From positions 6,865,472-6,929,471 of the forward strand of contig NC_087069.1 in assembly GCF_963678635.1 (NCBI RefSeq): a DNA stretch of 64,000 nucleotides, written 5' to 3'. Positions within the stretch are counted from its first letter, which is position 1, and each line of letters begins with the position of its first letter. A program made the translations under genes and the position numbers. This document shows positions 39,693 to 51,376 of this stretch, piece by piece. The stretch comes from Symsagittifera roscoffensis. Taxonomy: Eukaryota; Xenacoelomorpha; Acoela; Convolutidae. The notes under the pieces were generated by a model. That model had not been told where the DNA came from, ran no database searches, and was given only the letters and a program-made list of their open reading frames with translations.

Positions 39693-41595
39693 TTACCAGT
39701 TGTTCCCTTGGTTTGCTGGTCCGTTGTTAAAATTGTCATAATTGTTCTTGTAATATCTAGATCTCGATGGAGGTTTCAGCAGAAGATATTCCTTTGACTT
39801 GAGCGTCAACTCCTCTGCTGTTGGCGCATTGGTTGATTGTGGTGTGTAATGCGTTGCTAACATTGTTCGAAGTTCATCATTCTTCACACCATCGATGAAT
39901 TTTGAGGCTGCCGCCAGGTTCATCCTCCTGTTCGACTCGTCCGGTTGGCTACGCCTTCTAAGCGTCTCCAAATTGTCTAGAAACTTGTCTATCGTCTCAT
40001 CGTCTCGTTGCTTCCTTTTCTCGAAGCGCATCATTGCTTGGTGTCCCTGCACCTCTGAGCCAAAACGATTTAACAAGATTTCAAAGATTTTCACAGCAGT
40101 ATCCCGCTGATATTGCTTTTTGGCCATCACACAGTTTAGGGCTGTTCCTTCCAAATTACTAGTGAGCGCACTGCACTCTTGCCGTTCTGACAGGTCTTCT
40201 TCCTCAAAGTGCAGTTTCATCACCTCTATCCAGGTGTCAATGCAGCCATCAGATTCGTCCTTGTAGCATCTTGGTTTCTTAAAGACTCTTCTGGACTTTT
40301 CACTGCGTTCATTGGTTCTGGATAATCTCGTCAGGAATGTCTCCAAAGACCTGTTTAGGGGTTCAAAGGCTGTATTTGGTATAGTCTGCTCTTGATGAGT
40401 TCTCAACTTCTCCATGTCATCTCTTGAGCGTAACTCTCTCTCTCTGTTCCGCTTCTCTCGTCATTTGCGACAAGTTCTTCGCTATGTGATCATCCGTTCT
40501 TTTGTTCAACCGTTTTTCGCTTCTACCAACTTCTTGTCTATTGCGGTTTATTTCTTCCCGCAGACTTTCATTTTCAAGTTGGACTGCTCTCTCTATTTCA
40601 CTCATTCTTATGGACATCTGTTCATTTTGTTTTCCTATACTGCCCACTATATTGTTCAAGGCTTCTTCAATTGATGCTCCGTTATCCACAAAGGGCGTCA
40701 CTAGTGGCGGTGTCACCCTGTCAATCCCAGGTAGCTTTGTGCTGGTCGAGATTCGGGTTTTGATTCTCTGCCTCGACGTCTTTTCATTATCTACCTCTGG
40801 ATTCACCGATGCGTTGCTTAGCCCTATGTTTCTATTCTCCCCAGTTCGCGTTTCCGAGCTTATCATATTCACAAAGTCTCTTGACTAGCCTGATGCGTTT
40901 GTTTCTTTGCTTATCGTTCTCACCGCACCAGATTTGTCCATGGTTCCAGTCTTTCTGTCGGAGTATGCCTCATTCTCCTGGGTCGAACAATTGAGGCTGA
41001 CTCGAGATCCAAAGTCAACTTGCTCATCATCATCCTCTTCTTCTTCCTGAGATTCACCTTCATCTCCTGTACCCACTCCCATGGTGAATGAAAAGATGTT
41101 TCCAAAATTGTTCTTCACTCTTTCTGAAAACGATGAGGATGTTGCCTGTCTCTCCGTCACGCCTGCCATCATAATGTTGTATGTGTGAGATCTTCTAGTT
41201 GCCACATTTTCAGTAGAGATGTCGGACAGTTCCGACATCTCCTCTCGGTCCAGTGTCCAGGTGGAAGTGGCAAAATCTTGGCCTTGTTCTACTGGAGTAT
41301 ATTCACTCGCCAGCCTTCTGTTTCCTCTCCCCTCCGGTCCATGTATTTCCCGGTTTTCATCGATGGCCTGGTCCGGATGGACCTCCACTTCTGGCATAGC
41401 TTTTCGCTCTTCTGAGGACTTTTGACTCCTGGTTTCAACCATTCTGCCTGAAATCGTCTCGCCTTTGTCGGTCCGGGTTCGTGTGATCCTTTCCACACAA
41501 GTGTCGGTCATTGCTCTTCTCTGTTTCTCAGGTATGAATTTCCTGGAGGTATCACCTAGTTTAGGTATACTTGACTTGTCTAGACTCATACTCAA
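39693..41595 (-). pseudogene. E3 gag N-terminal and capsid region
   Basis: Three frames. 41,595-40,885 is a polar head with an acidic EEEEDDDEQ run. It ends at a single in-frame TAG and resumes as 40,872-40,417, which has a coiled coil (ERAVQLENESLREEIN). Then, in another phase, 40,415-39,693 holds a capsid-like region with FEKRKQRDDETIDKFLDNL, the usual gag block rich in aromatic and charged residues. Order and position just before the knuckles identify it as gag. The start at 41,595 is the first ATG of the open frame. Confidence 0.75.
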
Positions 41596-41599
41596 TTTA

Positions 41600-42980
41600 C
41601 CACTTCTTTTTACCTATACACTCAATTCGATTCAAAAACTTAAAATGAAGAACCATTCATCATTTAAAATGTTTTAAGCAAATACTCACCACAAACGCAC
41701 TTTTGTAGTTTTTGACGTGAACAAATTTAAAATTTTGACATGGAATGATTTTTTGATAATGACAAGATTTGGATTTTTTATGATTTGGAATGAATTAAGA
41801 TATTTAAACTTTTTGGAAATGAAAAAATTGGAATGTTATTAGATATTGAGTCTTCAAAATATTCAGATTTGGGAACCGTTTTCGTTATTAATACTAAAAC
41901 TGGGCTTGCGAATTTTTATGGGCTTACAAAGCTAAAATATGTTTATGGGCTAATCTTTGTTCTTCATTTAGATTTAACTAGCAAGAGGAGTGCAAAAAGA
42001 GTAGTGCAACACTCCCAGCAGCAACTTACACACCAGAGGTTCAGGGAAACATTACTGAGTGGAAAAACCCTTCGTATATACAACTAATCAACAAAATCGA
42101 AAGCCCATACCAAGATAACCATAGCGCAGAACCGAATTGCTCTTTCACCCTTCGATAGTAAGCGGTTCTTACTATTCGACGGGATAGCTACATTGCCCTT
42201 TGGACACAGGTCTACAGAAGAAAATGTGTTCTTCGAGGCCATTGCGGAAGAAAGCGAGCGGGCAAACTCACAGTTGACAAATACCCCGACTTATAGCAGC
42301 GAAAACACAACACAATAAATTCCAAAAAACTCTATTAAATAGTGATCACGAATCCTTGTATGTTATCACAGTACAGCGTATATACTATTTATTCACAAAA
42401 ATTGATTATCAGTAGTAAGATTTGAGAACTAGCACAGTATAATGATATCAGTCAATTTAAAAGATAGTGTATTCAATACTCAATCAAGCACAAATTGATG
42501 ATTTACAACCAGAAATAACAAAATAAGAATATTTCTATGAAAAAAGTATGGGTATTGTACTTTTAGTTGGTCGCAGTACAATAGTTGAACTTGTATTTTA
42601 AAGAAATAGCTTTCCCTGCTTGGTGCTGCACCAAACAGACAAAACTTGAAGGCAGTAATTTTCTCAAGTGGGCGTCTATTGCACCCACCGAGTCTCCTGT
42701 TACCTATCTGCCTTCGAACTGCCCGAGCTAGACCTACTAAAAATCTCAGGGCAGTCACTTTTCTCAAAAACGTTTTGGGTTTCAATCCACACCAATGAAT
42801 TACACACTCTTTTTGAATTTAGACTTAGTGTCGCGAATATCCGAGTTTGGACCTGTTTTGTTTTGGTCTGGTCTTTTTTGAAAGGCAAATTACCAGTGCA
42901 GTCACTGGTTCCTAGCCTGTCTCTTATTAACCTAACACCCCTCATTATTATCTTTTCTTCTGTTTAGCTAAGCCCTTTAA
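41600..42980. other. Leader side of E3: no gene, one hairpin
   Basis: No ORF that I trust. An inverted repeat TAGTAAG-CGGTT-CTTACTA lies at about 42,160. This should be the 5' leader of E3, or DNA inserted between it and its LTR. I cannot place an LTR or primer binding site here with confidence. Confidence 0.35.
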
Positions 42981-42984
42981 CAAA

Positions 42985-44640
42985 AATAATACCCCTCCGG
43001 GTTGACAAAAAACAGTACCCTTCCGGAATGCCAAAAATGAGACCCCTCTGGATTGGGACCCCTATGGGTTAGCTAATGTGAGATCCCTCCGGATTGGGAC
43101 CCTTTCGGTTTTGTGAAAACAAGACCCCTCCGGATTGGGACCCTCCGAATTAGGAAAAATTTGGACCCCTCCGGAATGGGACCCCTCCGGTTTTGTAAAA
43201 ATAGCTTTTCCGAGACTTCCTTGATTTTCAAACTGTACCCCTCCGGATACGTTCTCCGATGCTATTATGTTGTCTGTATTAACTGGGAAGGGTATGTGGT
43301 CCTTCCCTTGACCGTTTCGGATTGAAGTTAAGCCTCTTATTTGACAATTCACGCTAACGGTGAAGGGTCTTATCGCTAGCCTAATTTCGGCTCGATCAAG
43401 GTTTTCTGGTGCCTTTAGCCTTCCCTATTGTTCAGAACAGCGCAAAATTGCCTTATTCAACCATTTCCACCTTTTGGTAGGGGTGTAAGGGCTTTCCAAA
43501 AAAATTTCATAAAACATGAGGGGTCTACCCTCCCGAATTGGTGAATTTGCTAAAAACTATCTCAAAAAACTTTCACGCTTATTTTTTTGAATAATTTTTG
43601 TTCCTATTAGTAAGCTCAGCTAATTTCTGATCTAATGGTACCAAGATCAACTGGATCTGTCTAGTTGTCCCAAAGTTATTAACCAAAACATCTTTTGACT
43701 AAGTTCAAAAATTTTCTCACTTATAGGTTCCGCCTAACTTTTTCCGCAATTCTGTTCTTTTCGACCTAAAAATTATTGATCCGCGCTCAGAAGGCCTGTA
43801 ATCTTCTAGTTCACTGAAAAAAAACTGATCTGAAACGCTTAAATTGAAAAAATTTGCTAAGAACAATGCTATTTGGACCCTTACGGATTGATGAATCAAA
43901 CACGTTAAGTTCGATTTCTCTGTAATCCAGAAAGCTTCCAGAAAACGGGTTTTAAAACCTGTGTTCACTAGTGGACGTTGTCCGAACAACTATTTTTACT
44001 GTCCCAACTCAAAAATTTCAAAAAAATTTCTGATTCTGTAGTGTTCCGTTTTCTCAAAAATCGCGAAAATTCGGTTTTTGGTACCAAAATAGTTTCAAGC
44101 ACTTCTGAACTAAACTCAACCGGTTCCACCTATTATTGTAGCACAGTTACGATGTAACTCACTAATTTAGCGCTTTTTTCCGATCCAAAAATAATCGATA
44201 TTTCAAAAATCGCGATTTGTGGGGGGATCAAAATATCGCTATTTTGACCCTAAAAACCGGTCCGCTTACTGTGTTTTTCACTGAAAAACGATATAGGAGT
44301 CCTAATATAGGCTATATAAGTAATAATATTAGTAATACTATACCCCTCCGGGTTTGTTCAATATCCGAATTAAGGTGCTTAACTCGGATTTTCGCAGTTC
44401 GGTGAAGGGTCACTGCAGTGCAGCACTGTCGAGCCCCGCACAGATTACTATCTTTTTTTTGTACCAAAAGGGATACAAAACTTAACGATACCCAACAGTC
44501 GACTGTCGTTATCGTTGAGCCCCTACTTGTTGCTCCTTGTACTGCTTGCCGGATCAGTCTTCTACAAGACCCCTCCGGATTGAGCGCAAATCAGCAGACC
44601 CTTCCGGATTGAGCGCAAATTAGCATTAACGTGCTTAAAT
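42985..44640. repeat. Dispersed CCCCTCCGG-type short repeats
   Basis: The motif ACCCCTCCGGATTGGG and variants occur at least a dozen times, densest at 42,985-43,250 and again at 44,340 and 44,565-44,615. Isolated copies reappear at 47,545 and 50,925 inside the LTR-like repeats. Many copies sit beside GACCC or TTTTGTAAAA. No ORF is linked to them. Confidence 0.65.
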
Positions 44641-45171
44641 ACTCAATAACCCTATAGAACAAGCCTCAAAAACGGGCTACAAAAATAATCGTAACAATCC
44701 TGATTGATATAAATGCCTGCAACAACAACATATCTATCAACAACAAACGGGAGGGTCGGATCACATCTTGTCTGGGGGGATGATTTCTACTGATTTTTTA
44801 CTTTTTTCTTTCTGTTTTCGTTTTTTTTTCGGTTTTTTTTATGTTTTTTGTTTTTCTTGGGTACTATACTACTTTTTGCTTGGTTTTTTATATATCTTTT
44901 AGTGTTTTTGGTCACGACCCTCTCAGGGAACGAGGGGACGGCCGATCCCCCCACCCTTCCTGGAACGTGAATTTTCGGTCTTACCTGTGTTAAAAAGCTA
45001 TTCACGATAATCCGGAAGGCTTTCGGGTTCCGAATTACCCCTCCGCCCCGGCGGTTAGGGCCTATTAGGGGCGTTTTTATGAGCATCCGCTTGGCGCAGA
45101 GTGCTCGTTAACGGTTCTGCCGATCATGATTTTAAAAAAAATAACACCCAGGAGCGCCATAAAAATATCTA
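44641..45171. other. Low-complexity T-rich stretch, no gene
   Basis: A T/C-rich tract at about 44,795-44,900 gives only Lys/Asn-rich shadow frames on the minus strand. Next to the first LTR-like copy, the minus strand reads TGGCGCTCCTGGGTG at about 45,150-45,160, starting with the TGG expected of a primer binding site. Confidence 0.35.
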
Positions 45172-46123
45172 TGTAACACTCGCCCGGAAGTACATATCGA
45201 CGGAAAATAAACCTAGGTTCTAAGACGACTGGCCAACGTCTAAACAGAGCTTTACATGCTTTTAACCGTCTCTACCAAGCCAGTACTTTCGGTGGTCTTT
45301 CTAACATCGGTCGACAAAAAGGTTACTGTTCTCCGGCTTCGACCAGAACGCTCAAATTAACTTACTTACATGCAAAAAAGTGAGCTCATGGCAGGATCTC
45401 AGTATCCCCAGACCACGAGGTCACTCCTGAAAACAGGGCTACTACTACTTATTATATTACTCCTGTTTTTGTTCAGTAGATAAAAATCATCATCTCCATC
45501 GAAGATGGATCAACCCTTTCCCCCAAATCCTAGCTTCTCATCCTAGCAAAATGAATTCAGATGTTAATTAAATTCAACTCAGGACATGACAGGTGAGCTA
45601 AAAGTTTAAGTTAAACACTATCAGTTCCAGTCCGGGGAAATAAGATCCGGGGAAATAATCCTTTATCTTCCTCACGGGGAAATAAGATCTTTATCTTCCT
45701 CACGGAAGGCTGTCTCCCACCCTTCACCGTTTTTCGCATTTCAAGGATCAGTCACAAATCTTGAGAATGGTACGATGACATTTTTTGACGAGTTCCTTGA
45801 AGTGGTCGCGTCCCAGTTACGTAGCAGTATTTGCAGATAAAGAGAGAACGCGAAAGAGCGAACAGTCGGTTGACCTCGAAAAAAAAGACACAAATTTGAA
45901 TTGAAATTTGAAATGAAACTTGAAATGAAATATAATCTCTTGCGAACTCTCTCTCTGGCCAAAACTTTCGTTTAAAATCAATCCCAAAACCTTTGACTTT
46001 AATAAAAGTAATTGATTATTAAGAACCCTGAGGTCGATTTGATTTAAAACAATTGAGCTTAAATCTTCCAAAATTTTTCTGATTGACTTTATTCAATTAA
46101 TAACTATCCTACTTTTTGTTATC
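45172..46123. repeat. LTR-like repeat, copy 1 (952 bp)
   Basis: Starts TGTAAC then CGCCCGGAAG. It contains AAGACGACTGGCCAACGTC, CCCCAGACCACGAGGTCAC and CCATCGAAGATGGATCAACC. It is almost identical to copy 2, directly adjoining. The second half differs from copies 3 and 4. TG...CA-like ends and length suggest an LTR. Confidence 0.65.
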
Positions 46124-47076
46124 TGTAACCTTCGCCCGGAAGATATATATCAACGGAAAATAAAACTAAGTCCTAAGACGACTGGCCAACGTCTAAACAG
46201 AGCTTTACATGCTTTTAACCGTCTCTACCAAGCCACTACTTTCGGTGGTCTTTCTAACATCGGTCGACAAAAAGGTTACTGTTCTCCGGCTTCGACCAGA
46301 ACGCTCAAATTAACTTACTTACATGCAAAAAAGTGAGCTCATGGCAGGATCTCAGTATCCCCAGACCACGAGGTCACTCCTGAAAACAGGGCTACTACTA
46401 CTTATTATATTACTCCTGTTTTTGTTCAGTAGATAAAAATCATCATCTCCATCGAAGATGGATCAACCCTTTCCCCCAAATCCTAGCTTCTCATCCTAGC
46501 AAAATGAATTCAGATGTTAATTAAATTCAACTCAGGACATGACAGGTGAGCTAAAAGTTTAAGTTAAACACTATCAGTTCCAGTCCGGGGAAATAAGATC
46601 CGGGGAAATAATCCTTTATCTTCCTCACGGGGAAATAAGATCTTTATCTTCCTCACGGAAGGCTGTCTCCCACCCTTCACCGTTTTTCGCATTTCAAGGA
46701 TCAGTCACAAATCTTGAGAATGGTACGATGACATTTTTTGACGAGTTCCTTGAAGTGGTCGCGTCCCAGTTACGTAGCAGTATTTGCAGATAAAGAGAGA
46801 ACGCGAAAGAGCGAACAGTCGGTTGACCTCGAAAAAAAAGACACAAATTTGAATTGAAATTTGAAATGAAACTTGAAATGAAATATAATCTCTTGCGAAC
46901 TCTCTCTCTGGCCAAAACTTTCGTTTAAAATCAATCCCAAAACCTTTGACTTTAATAAAAGTAATTGATTATTAAGAACCCTGAGGTCGATTTGATTTAA
47001 AACAATTGAGCTTAAATCTTCCAAAATTTTTCTGATTGACTTTATTCAATTAATAACTATCCTACTTTTTGTTATC
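46124..47076. repeat. LTR-like repeat, copy 2 (953 bp)
   Basis: Head-to-tail with copy 1 at a spacing of 952-953 bp and nearly identical over its length, which implies a recent tandem duplication or an assembly artefact. Confidence 0.7.
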
Positions 47077-47992
47077 TGTAACCTTCGCCCGGAAGATATA
47101 TATCAACGGAAAATAAAACTAAGTCCTAAGACGACTGGCCAACGTCTAAACAGAGCTTTACATGCTTTTAACCGTCTCTACCAAGCCACTACTTTCGGTA
47201 GTCTTTCTAACATCGGGTCGGCAAAAACGTTACTGCTTTCGGCTTCGGTCAAAACAATCAAATTAACTAGATTACATGCAGAAATAGTGAGCTCATGGCT
47301 GGGTCTCAGTATCCCCAGACCACGAGGTCACTCCTAAAATCAGGGCTACTAAAATCACCACTTATTGAATTATTATTGTTTTTGTTCAGTAGATAAAAAT
47401 CGTCATCTCCATCGAAGATGGATGAACCCTTTCCCCCTCCTCCTAGCTTCTCATCGTCGTAAAATGAATTCAGATATTAATTAAATTCAATTGAGGACAT
47501 AAAAGAAAAGCTAAATATTTATGTAAATTGATACAAATTCCAGTCCCGAGACCCCTCCGGATTCCTGAATCCGGGGAAATAACAACCTTGTCTTCTTTCC
47601 GGAAGGCTGTTTTTCTATTCTTCACCATTGTTGTGAACGGTCTCGCAACGATTGTAGCGGCACAATTGTTGCAACTCGGAACGGTCTCTGCTAACTCTGC
47701 TTTCTCTTTGATTCTGATCTTCGATTTTCTCGTAGTTATCATCGTCGCAACTATTGTTGTTCTGATTTTCTTCTGGTTTTCTTCCAAATTGGCTGTTGTT
47801 GCCGTTTCTCAGAAGTGCGACTTCTCAGTTCGAATTTTTAAAATTTCAATATACCAGAATATCTTGACCTTCACCGTTTGACTAATCGTCCCAACAACGT
47901 CACTAATCTCTCAAAACTCAATTCGGAAGGTTAGCTGCTAACTATTCGAAATCTCCGAATCTGCATTTTCGTGCATTCTGGTCGAATGTCAC
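47077..47992. repeat. LTR-like repeat, copy 3 (about 916 bp)
   Basis: The first 450 bases match copies 1 and 2. The second half matches copy 4 instead (CAATTGTTGCAACTCGGAACG, and an end at CTGGTCGAATGTCAC). It contains one CCCCTCCGG motif. Confidence 0.65.
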
Positions 47993-48435
47993 CTTTATGC
48001 AAGATTTTAGATCGTTTTCTAAGCCGATTACGCTCAATATCATGCTTTTTAAATTGAATTCTTTGGAGCCATAATTAACATAGACAAATAGTTTTTGGAC
48101 CTTGGAACTTATCAGGTAATTTTCTGACTGATCTTTTGGTATGTGGGAGGTTAGAAGCTCAAACTTTTTTAGGGCTGATTTTGTGTGCCCTGCAACAAAA
48201 TACCGGGTTGAAAAAAGTTTCTGTCCTGTCTTTGAGGCCGAAAAACCTAGTCCGGAAAATATTTGATGTCCTCTGTCGGGAATTGATATGTTCCGGTGGC
48301 CCTAAAGACACTGCTAGGGGTACATTTTTTGACATGAGGTGGTTTTGGCATGAGCATAACTCAGCTCCAGTAACGAAAAGAAGGCGAAACAGACAAAAAT
48401 CATTAGACAATAAAAGTAAAAACTTGAAATTAGTT
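47993..48435. other. No gene seen
   Basis: Contains only a 125-codon frame (48,136-48,513) with no recognisable motif that runs into the next repeat; I treat it as chance. Confidence 0.4.
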
Positions 48436-48990
48436 TTTCTCAACACTGGAAAAATTTTTCGAATTTCTTTTGTGTCGTTCGAATCACGACTGAACGGCTT
48501 AAATATGATATAATACTCACCTTTCTTCGATGTTTATTTATGGTAGCTAATTTTGCGTTGAAAACAAAAAAGTGAAGCGTGCTCGCTCGCTTTACTCGCT
48601 TGGATTGAAACGGAAAATGTAATCTTTTACATCGGTTTTTCTTGACACTGGAAATTATTTGATTTATTTAAGATCGTTTTAATCACGACTGAAAAGGCTT
48701 TAATATAATCTAACGCTCAGCTCTCTCCGATGTTTTTTTTGTGGTAGCTAATTTTCGTGGAAAACAAAAGAAAGTTAGAAGTGCTCGCTCGCTTCTCTCG
48801 CTCGAATTTTGACGAAAAGTCTGAAATTTCAAGTCGATTTTTCTCGACACTGAAATTTTTTTATTCGAAACTTTTTTTTGCCGTTGAATTCACGACTGAA
48901 AGGTCTTAATATGATCTAACACTCAACTATCTCCGATGTTTATTTGTGGTAGCTGATTTTGCATGGAAAACAAAATCAGCTACCACAATT
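48436..48990. repeat. Three tandem copies of a roughly 205-bp unit
   Basis: Each copy reads, in order, a GACACTGGAAA-like start, AATCACGACTGAA, TAATATGATCTAACACTCA, CTCCGATGTTTATTT and GTGGTAGCTAATTTTG. Copies start near 48,440, 48,650 and 48,845. Between them are TGCTCGCTCGCTT motifs. The last copy ends in a perfect hairpin. Confidence 0.65.
48944..48988. repeat. Perfect 18-bp inverted repeat with 9-nt loop
   Basis: 48,944-48,961 and 48,971-48,988 are exact reverse complements (core GTGGTAGCTGATTTTG), loop CATGGAAAA. It would form a strong hairpin in RNA or DNA and may be the folded end of the tandem repeat or of a small inverted-repeat element. Confidence 0.9.
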
Positions 48991-49779
48991 TTTTGTCAAA
49001 ATTTTTAACGCAAAATCAGAGGCAATAATCAACAGCTAGAAATCAGTAGGCTTTTTTTGCTCTTTTTTCATTATTTTCTCCTTTGATCTTTTTGACCTTC
49101 AAACACTAAATGGAATATCTCTAAAAATAAAATACTGTCGTTCAGATAGAGATTAGTCTGAACTAGAAAATTTATTCGAATAAAAACAAAACATCCGTGC
49201 ATTAGATTATCGAACCCTAAAATTTGGAAAATTCCATTATTGCTCTATTCGAAAATCTGTATTGAAAAACCAAATTTGGAAAAAGAGAAAGACAGTTACA
49301 GAAAAACAATTTAGTAGAGAAAGAAATTATAGCTTTTCAACAGAAAAGAAAACTGTTTTGCAGAAAAATTATTCGACTGAAAAAGAAATTTTTTTTTGCA
49401 GAAAAAAGTTATTTCTAGCAGAAAATATTTATCAGCAGAAAAACAGGTAGTCATTGCTTGATCGAATCAGACGAGCTAACAAAATAAATTTGGGAAAGGA
49501 GAAAAACTTATGTTTCCAAAAGAAAGTTATACAGCAGAATAAAGGAAATTATTTTGCAGAAAAAGATAGTTATCTCAGCACTGTAATTAGATTATTTAGC
49601 AGAATTACAGGATCTGAAGTCATTATCAAACACTGTCCTTCCAGTTACCAGTCAGTTGCATCGATTTTAATCATGTCAAGCAAAAAATTTAGCTAAGAAG
49701 AAATTAATGGACTTCAAAAATCAGCATTATACAAGATTTACTCCGATTTGTACGACCAGAAGGAAATTATTGTAAAATA
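48989..49779. other. A-rich region with GCAGAAAA repeats
   Basis: Between 49,300 and 49,570 the motif CAGAAAA recurs about eight times at irregular spacing. Small frames here are Lys-rich shadows. It lies directly upstream of the SGNH-like fragment. Confidence 0.4.
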
Positions 49780-50457
49780 ATGGAGTTTATTGAGAAAACA
49801 TCGGAAGCAGACAAGGATGGCAAACTACAGTCAACATCGACGAAAGCAAAAGAAGTATCAAAAAATGTGAGAAACTTTTCGACTTTTCCTGTACCAGAGG
49901 AGTGTGTAAACTTGATTTTGGGTTCAAGTATAATTGCTAGGGTTAAAACTGAAACTTTCCCCTATGATACGATTGTTCATGCATACAGGGGTAGCTCCAC
50001 TGAGGAGAAAATAAAAGTCCTTGACCAATATAGTGAAAAAAACTTTAAGTGTGTGATAATCCAAGATGGGACAAACTCCATCTTAAAAAAAATTTACTCG
50101 ATGGGACAAACTCCATCTTAAAAAAAACGATTGATGAGTTTAGCGCCAAATATGAAGAATTTGTCGCTTTAATAACTGCAAAATTTTCACCAGAATCGAT
50201 TGTTATTTGCGAAATACCACCAATACTTAACAATGATGATGCTAATGACAAAATCGATCATTATAATCGTTTTCTGAATGAAATGTATGGTTCGACGACG
50301 GGATTTGAGGTGCTAAATCTAAACTCAAACATCAAAAGCTTGGAGAGCTATCAGAGTTTATATTTTGACACTACACACCTGAACGATGAATTAGGTACAC
50401 CATTCTTGCGCAATTGCCTCGGCTCATACGTGTTCAAACACTCAAGTAATGTAACAT
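49780..50457 (+). pseudogene. SGNH hydrolase-like fragment, broken by a 35-bp duplication
   Basis: From the ATG at 49780 the frame gives a polar head, then LILGSSIIARV (block I, with Ser kept but GDS changed to GSS). A YRGSST block follows, then IIQDGTNSIL (block III, GxN). After a direct 35-bp duplication (50,065-50,099 repeated from 50,100; 28 bases identical) the protein continues in another phase to YFDTTHLNDELG, which has the D-x-x-H of block V. The family is SGNH/GDSL esterase-like, as found in ORF1 proteins of some non-LTR elements; this is not the same subtype as the SGNH domain of E3/E4. The frame is cut off at 50,450 by the LTR-like repeat. Probably dead. Confidence 0.65.
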
Positions 50458-51376
50458 TCGCCCGGAAGATACATATCGACGGATAACAAAACTAAGTCTT
50501 AAGACGACTGGCTAGCGTCTAAACAGAGCTTTGCATGTTTTTCACCGTCTCTACCAAGCCAGTACTTTTCGGTGGTCTTTTATAACATCGGGTCGACAAA
50601 ACGTTACTGTTCTCCGGCTTCGACCAGAACGCTCAAATTAACTGAATTACATGCAAAGATAGTGAGCTCATGGCTGGGTCTCAGTATCCCCAGACCACGA
50701 GGTCACTCCTAAAAACAGGGCTACTACTTATTATATTACTATTGTTTTTGTTCAGTAGATAAAAATCATCATCTCCATCGAAGATGGATCAACCCTTCCC
50801 CCCCCCCCTTACTTCTAGCTCCTCATTCTTGTCAAAACGAATTAAGATCTTAATTAAATTCAAGTCAGGACATGACGGGATGCTAAAAGTTTATGTGAGT
50901 TAATAAAAATCTCCGTCCCGAGACCCTTCCGGATTCTTGAATCCGCCGAATCAAGCTCCTTAACCTCAAGTTCACGCTAACTCGGAGGGCTGGCTTTTAC
51001 CCTTCACCGTTGTTCGCAACGGCCTTGCAACTATTGTAACAGCACAATAGTTGCAACTCGGAACGTCCTCTGCTGTTCGGTAGTTCGTTGTTGTTTTTTA
51101 ATCTCGATTTTCGTACTGTTCGCAATCGCAGATAAAAGTTGTTCTGTTTCTTTTTGCTATTTTAGCTAAAATGGCCGTTTCTGACGTTTCTCAGAAATAT
51201 GACGTCATAATTCGAATTTTTAAAATTTAGAATTCCAGAATCTTCTAGCCTTCACCGTTTGGCCAATCGTTCAAATAACGTCCTTATCCGTTCTAAATCA
51301 CCAATTCGGAAGGCTTGCTGCTAAAATCCCGAATTTTGCAGAGACTGCATTTTGGCCATTCTGGTCGAATGTCACA
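50450..51376. repeat. LTR-like repeat, copy 4 (927 bp)
   Basis: Starts TGTAAC and ends TGTCACA, so the ends are imperfect inverted repeats of the TG...CA kind. It aligns end to end with copy 3. On the minus strand it is preceded by GGGGAGTA, a short purine run of the sort found before a 3' LTR. It lies 0.8 kb beyond the end of the E4 third ORF, so it could be the E4 3' LTR. Confidence 0.6.

Larger units (their letters stand above)
29319..41595 (-). mobile_element. E3: decayed Ty3/gypsy element with macro-like pol tail and third ORF
   Basis: Read on the minus strand from 41,595 down: gag, double CCHC knuckles, protease, RT/RNase H, linker, integrase, pol C-terminal extension, spacer, third ORF. 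The order is Ty3/gypsy. It is related along the shared part to E4 (52,204-64,000), with clearly diverged but alignable DNA and protein. It is broken by in-frame stops (TAG 40,887; TAA near 39,692 and 38,239), frameshifts, a 23-bp duplication in the protease and a deletion of about 6 kb in the third ORF, and it is truncated at the 3' end. The composition is much less AT-rich than E1. Confidence 0.85.

Noticed and set aside
42155..42185. Hairpin TAGTAAG-CGGTT-CTTACTA considered as a tRNA or terminator
   Set aside because: No tRNA arms or conserved bases around it, and intrinsic terminators are not expected in a nuclear genome.
44787..45086. 99-codon Lys-rich minus-strand frame
   Set aside because: Caused by a T-rich low-complexity tract.
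45741..45962. Minus-strand frames repeated in copies 1 and 2 of the LTR-like repeat
   Set aside because: Identical only because the DNA is duplicated. The product has no motif and the frame is not present in copies 3 and 4.
48136..48513. 125-codon plus-strand frame
   Set aside because: No recognisable domain, and its end lies inside the 205-bp repeat, so it is probably accidental.
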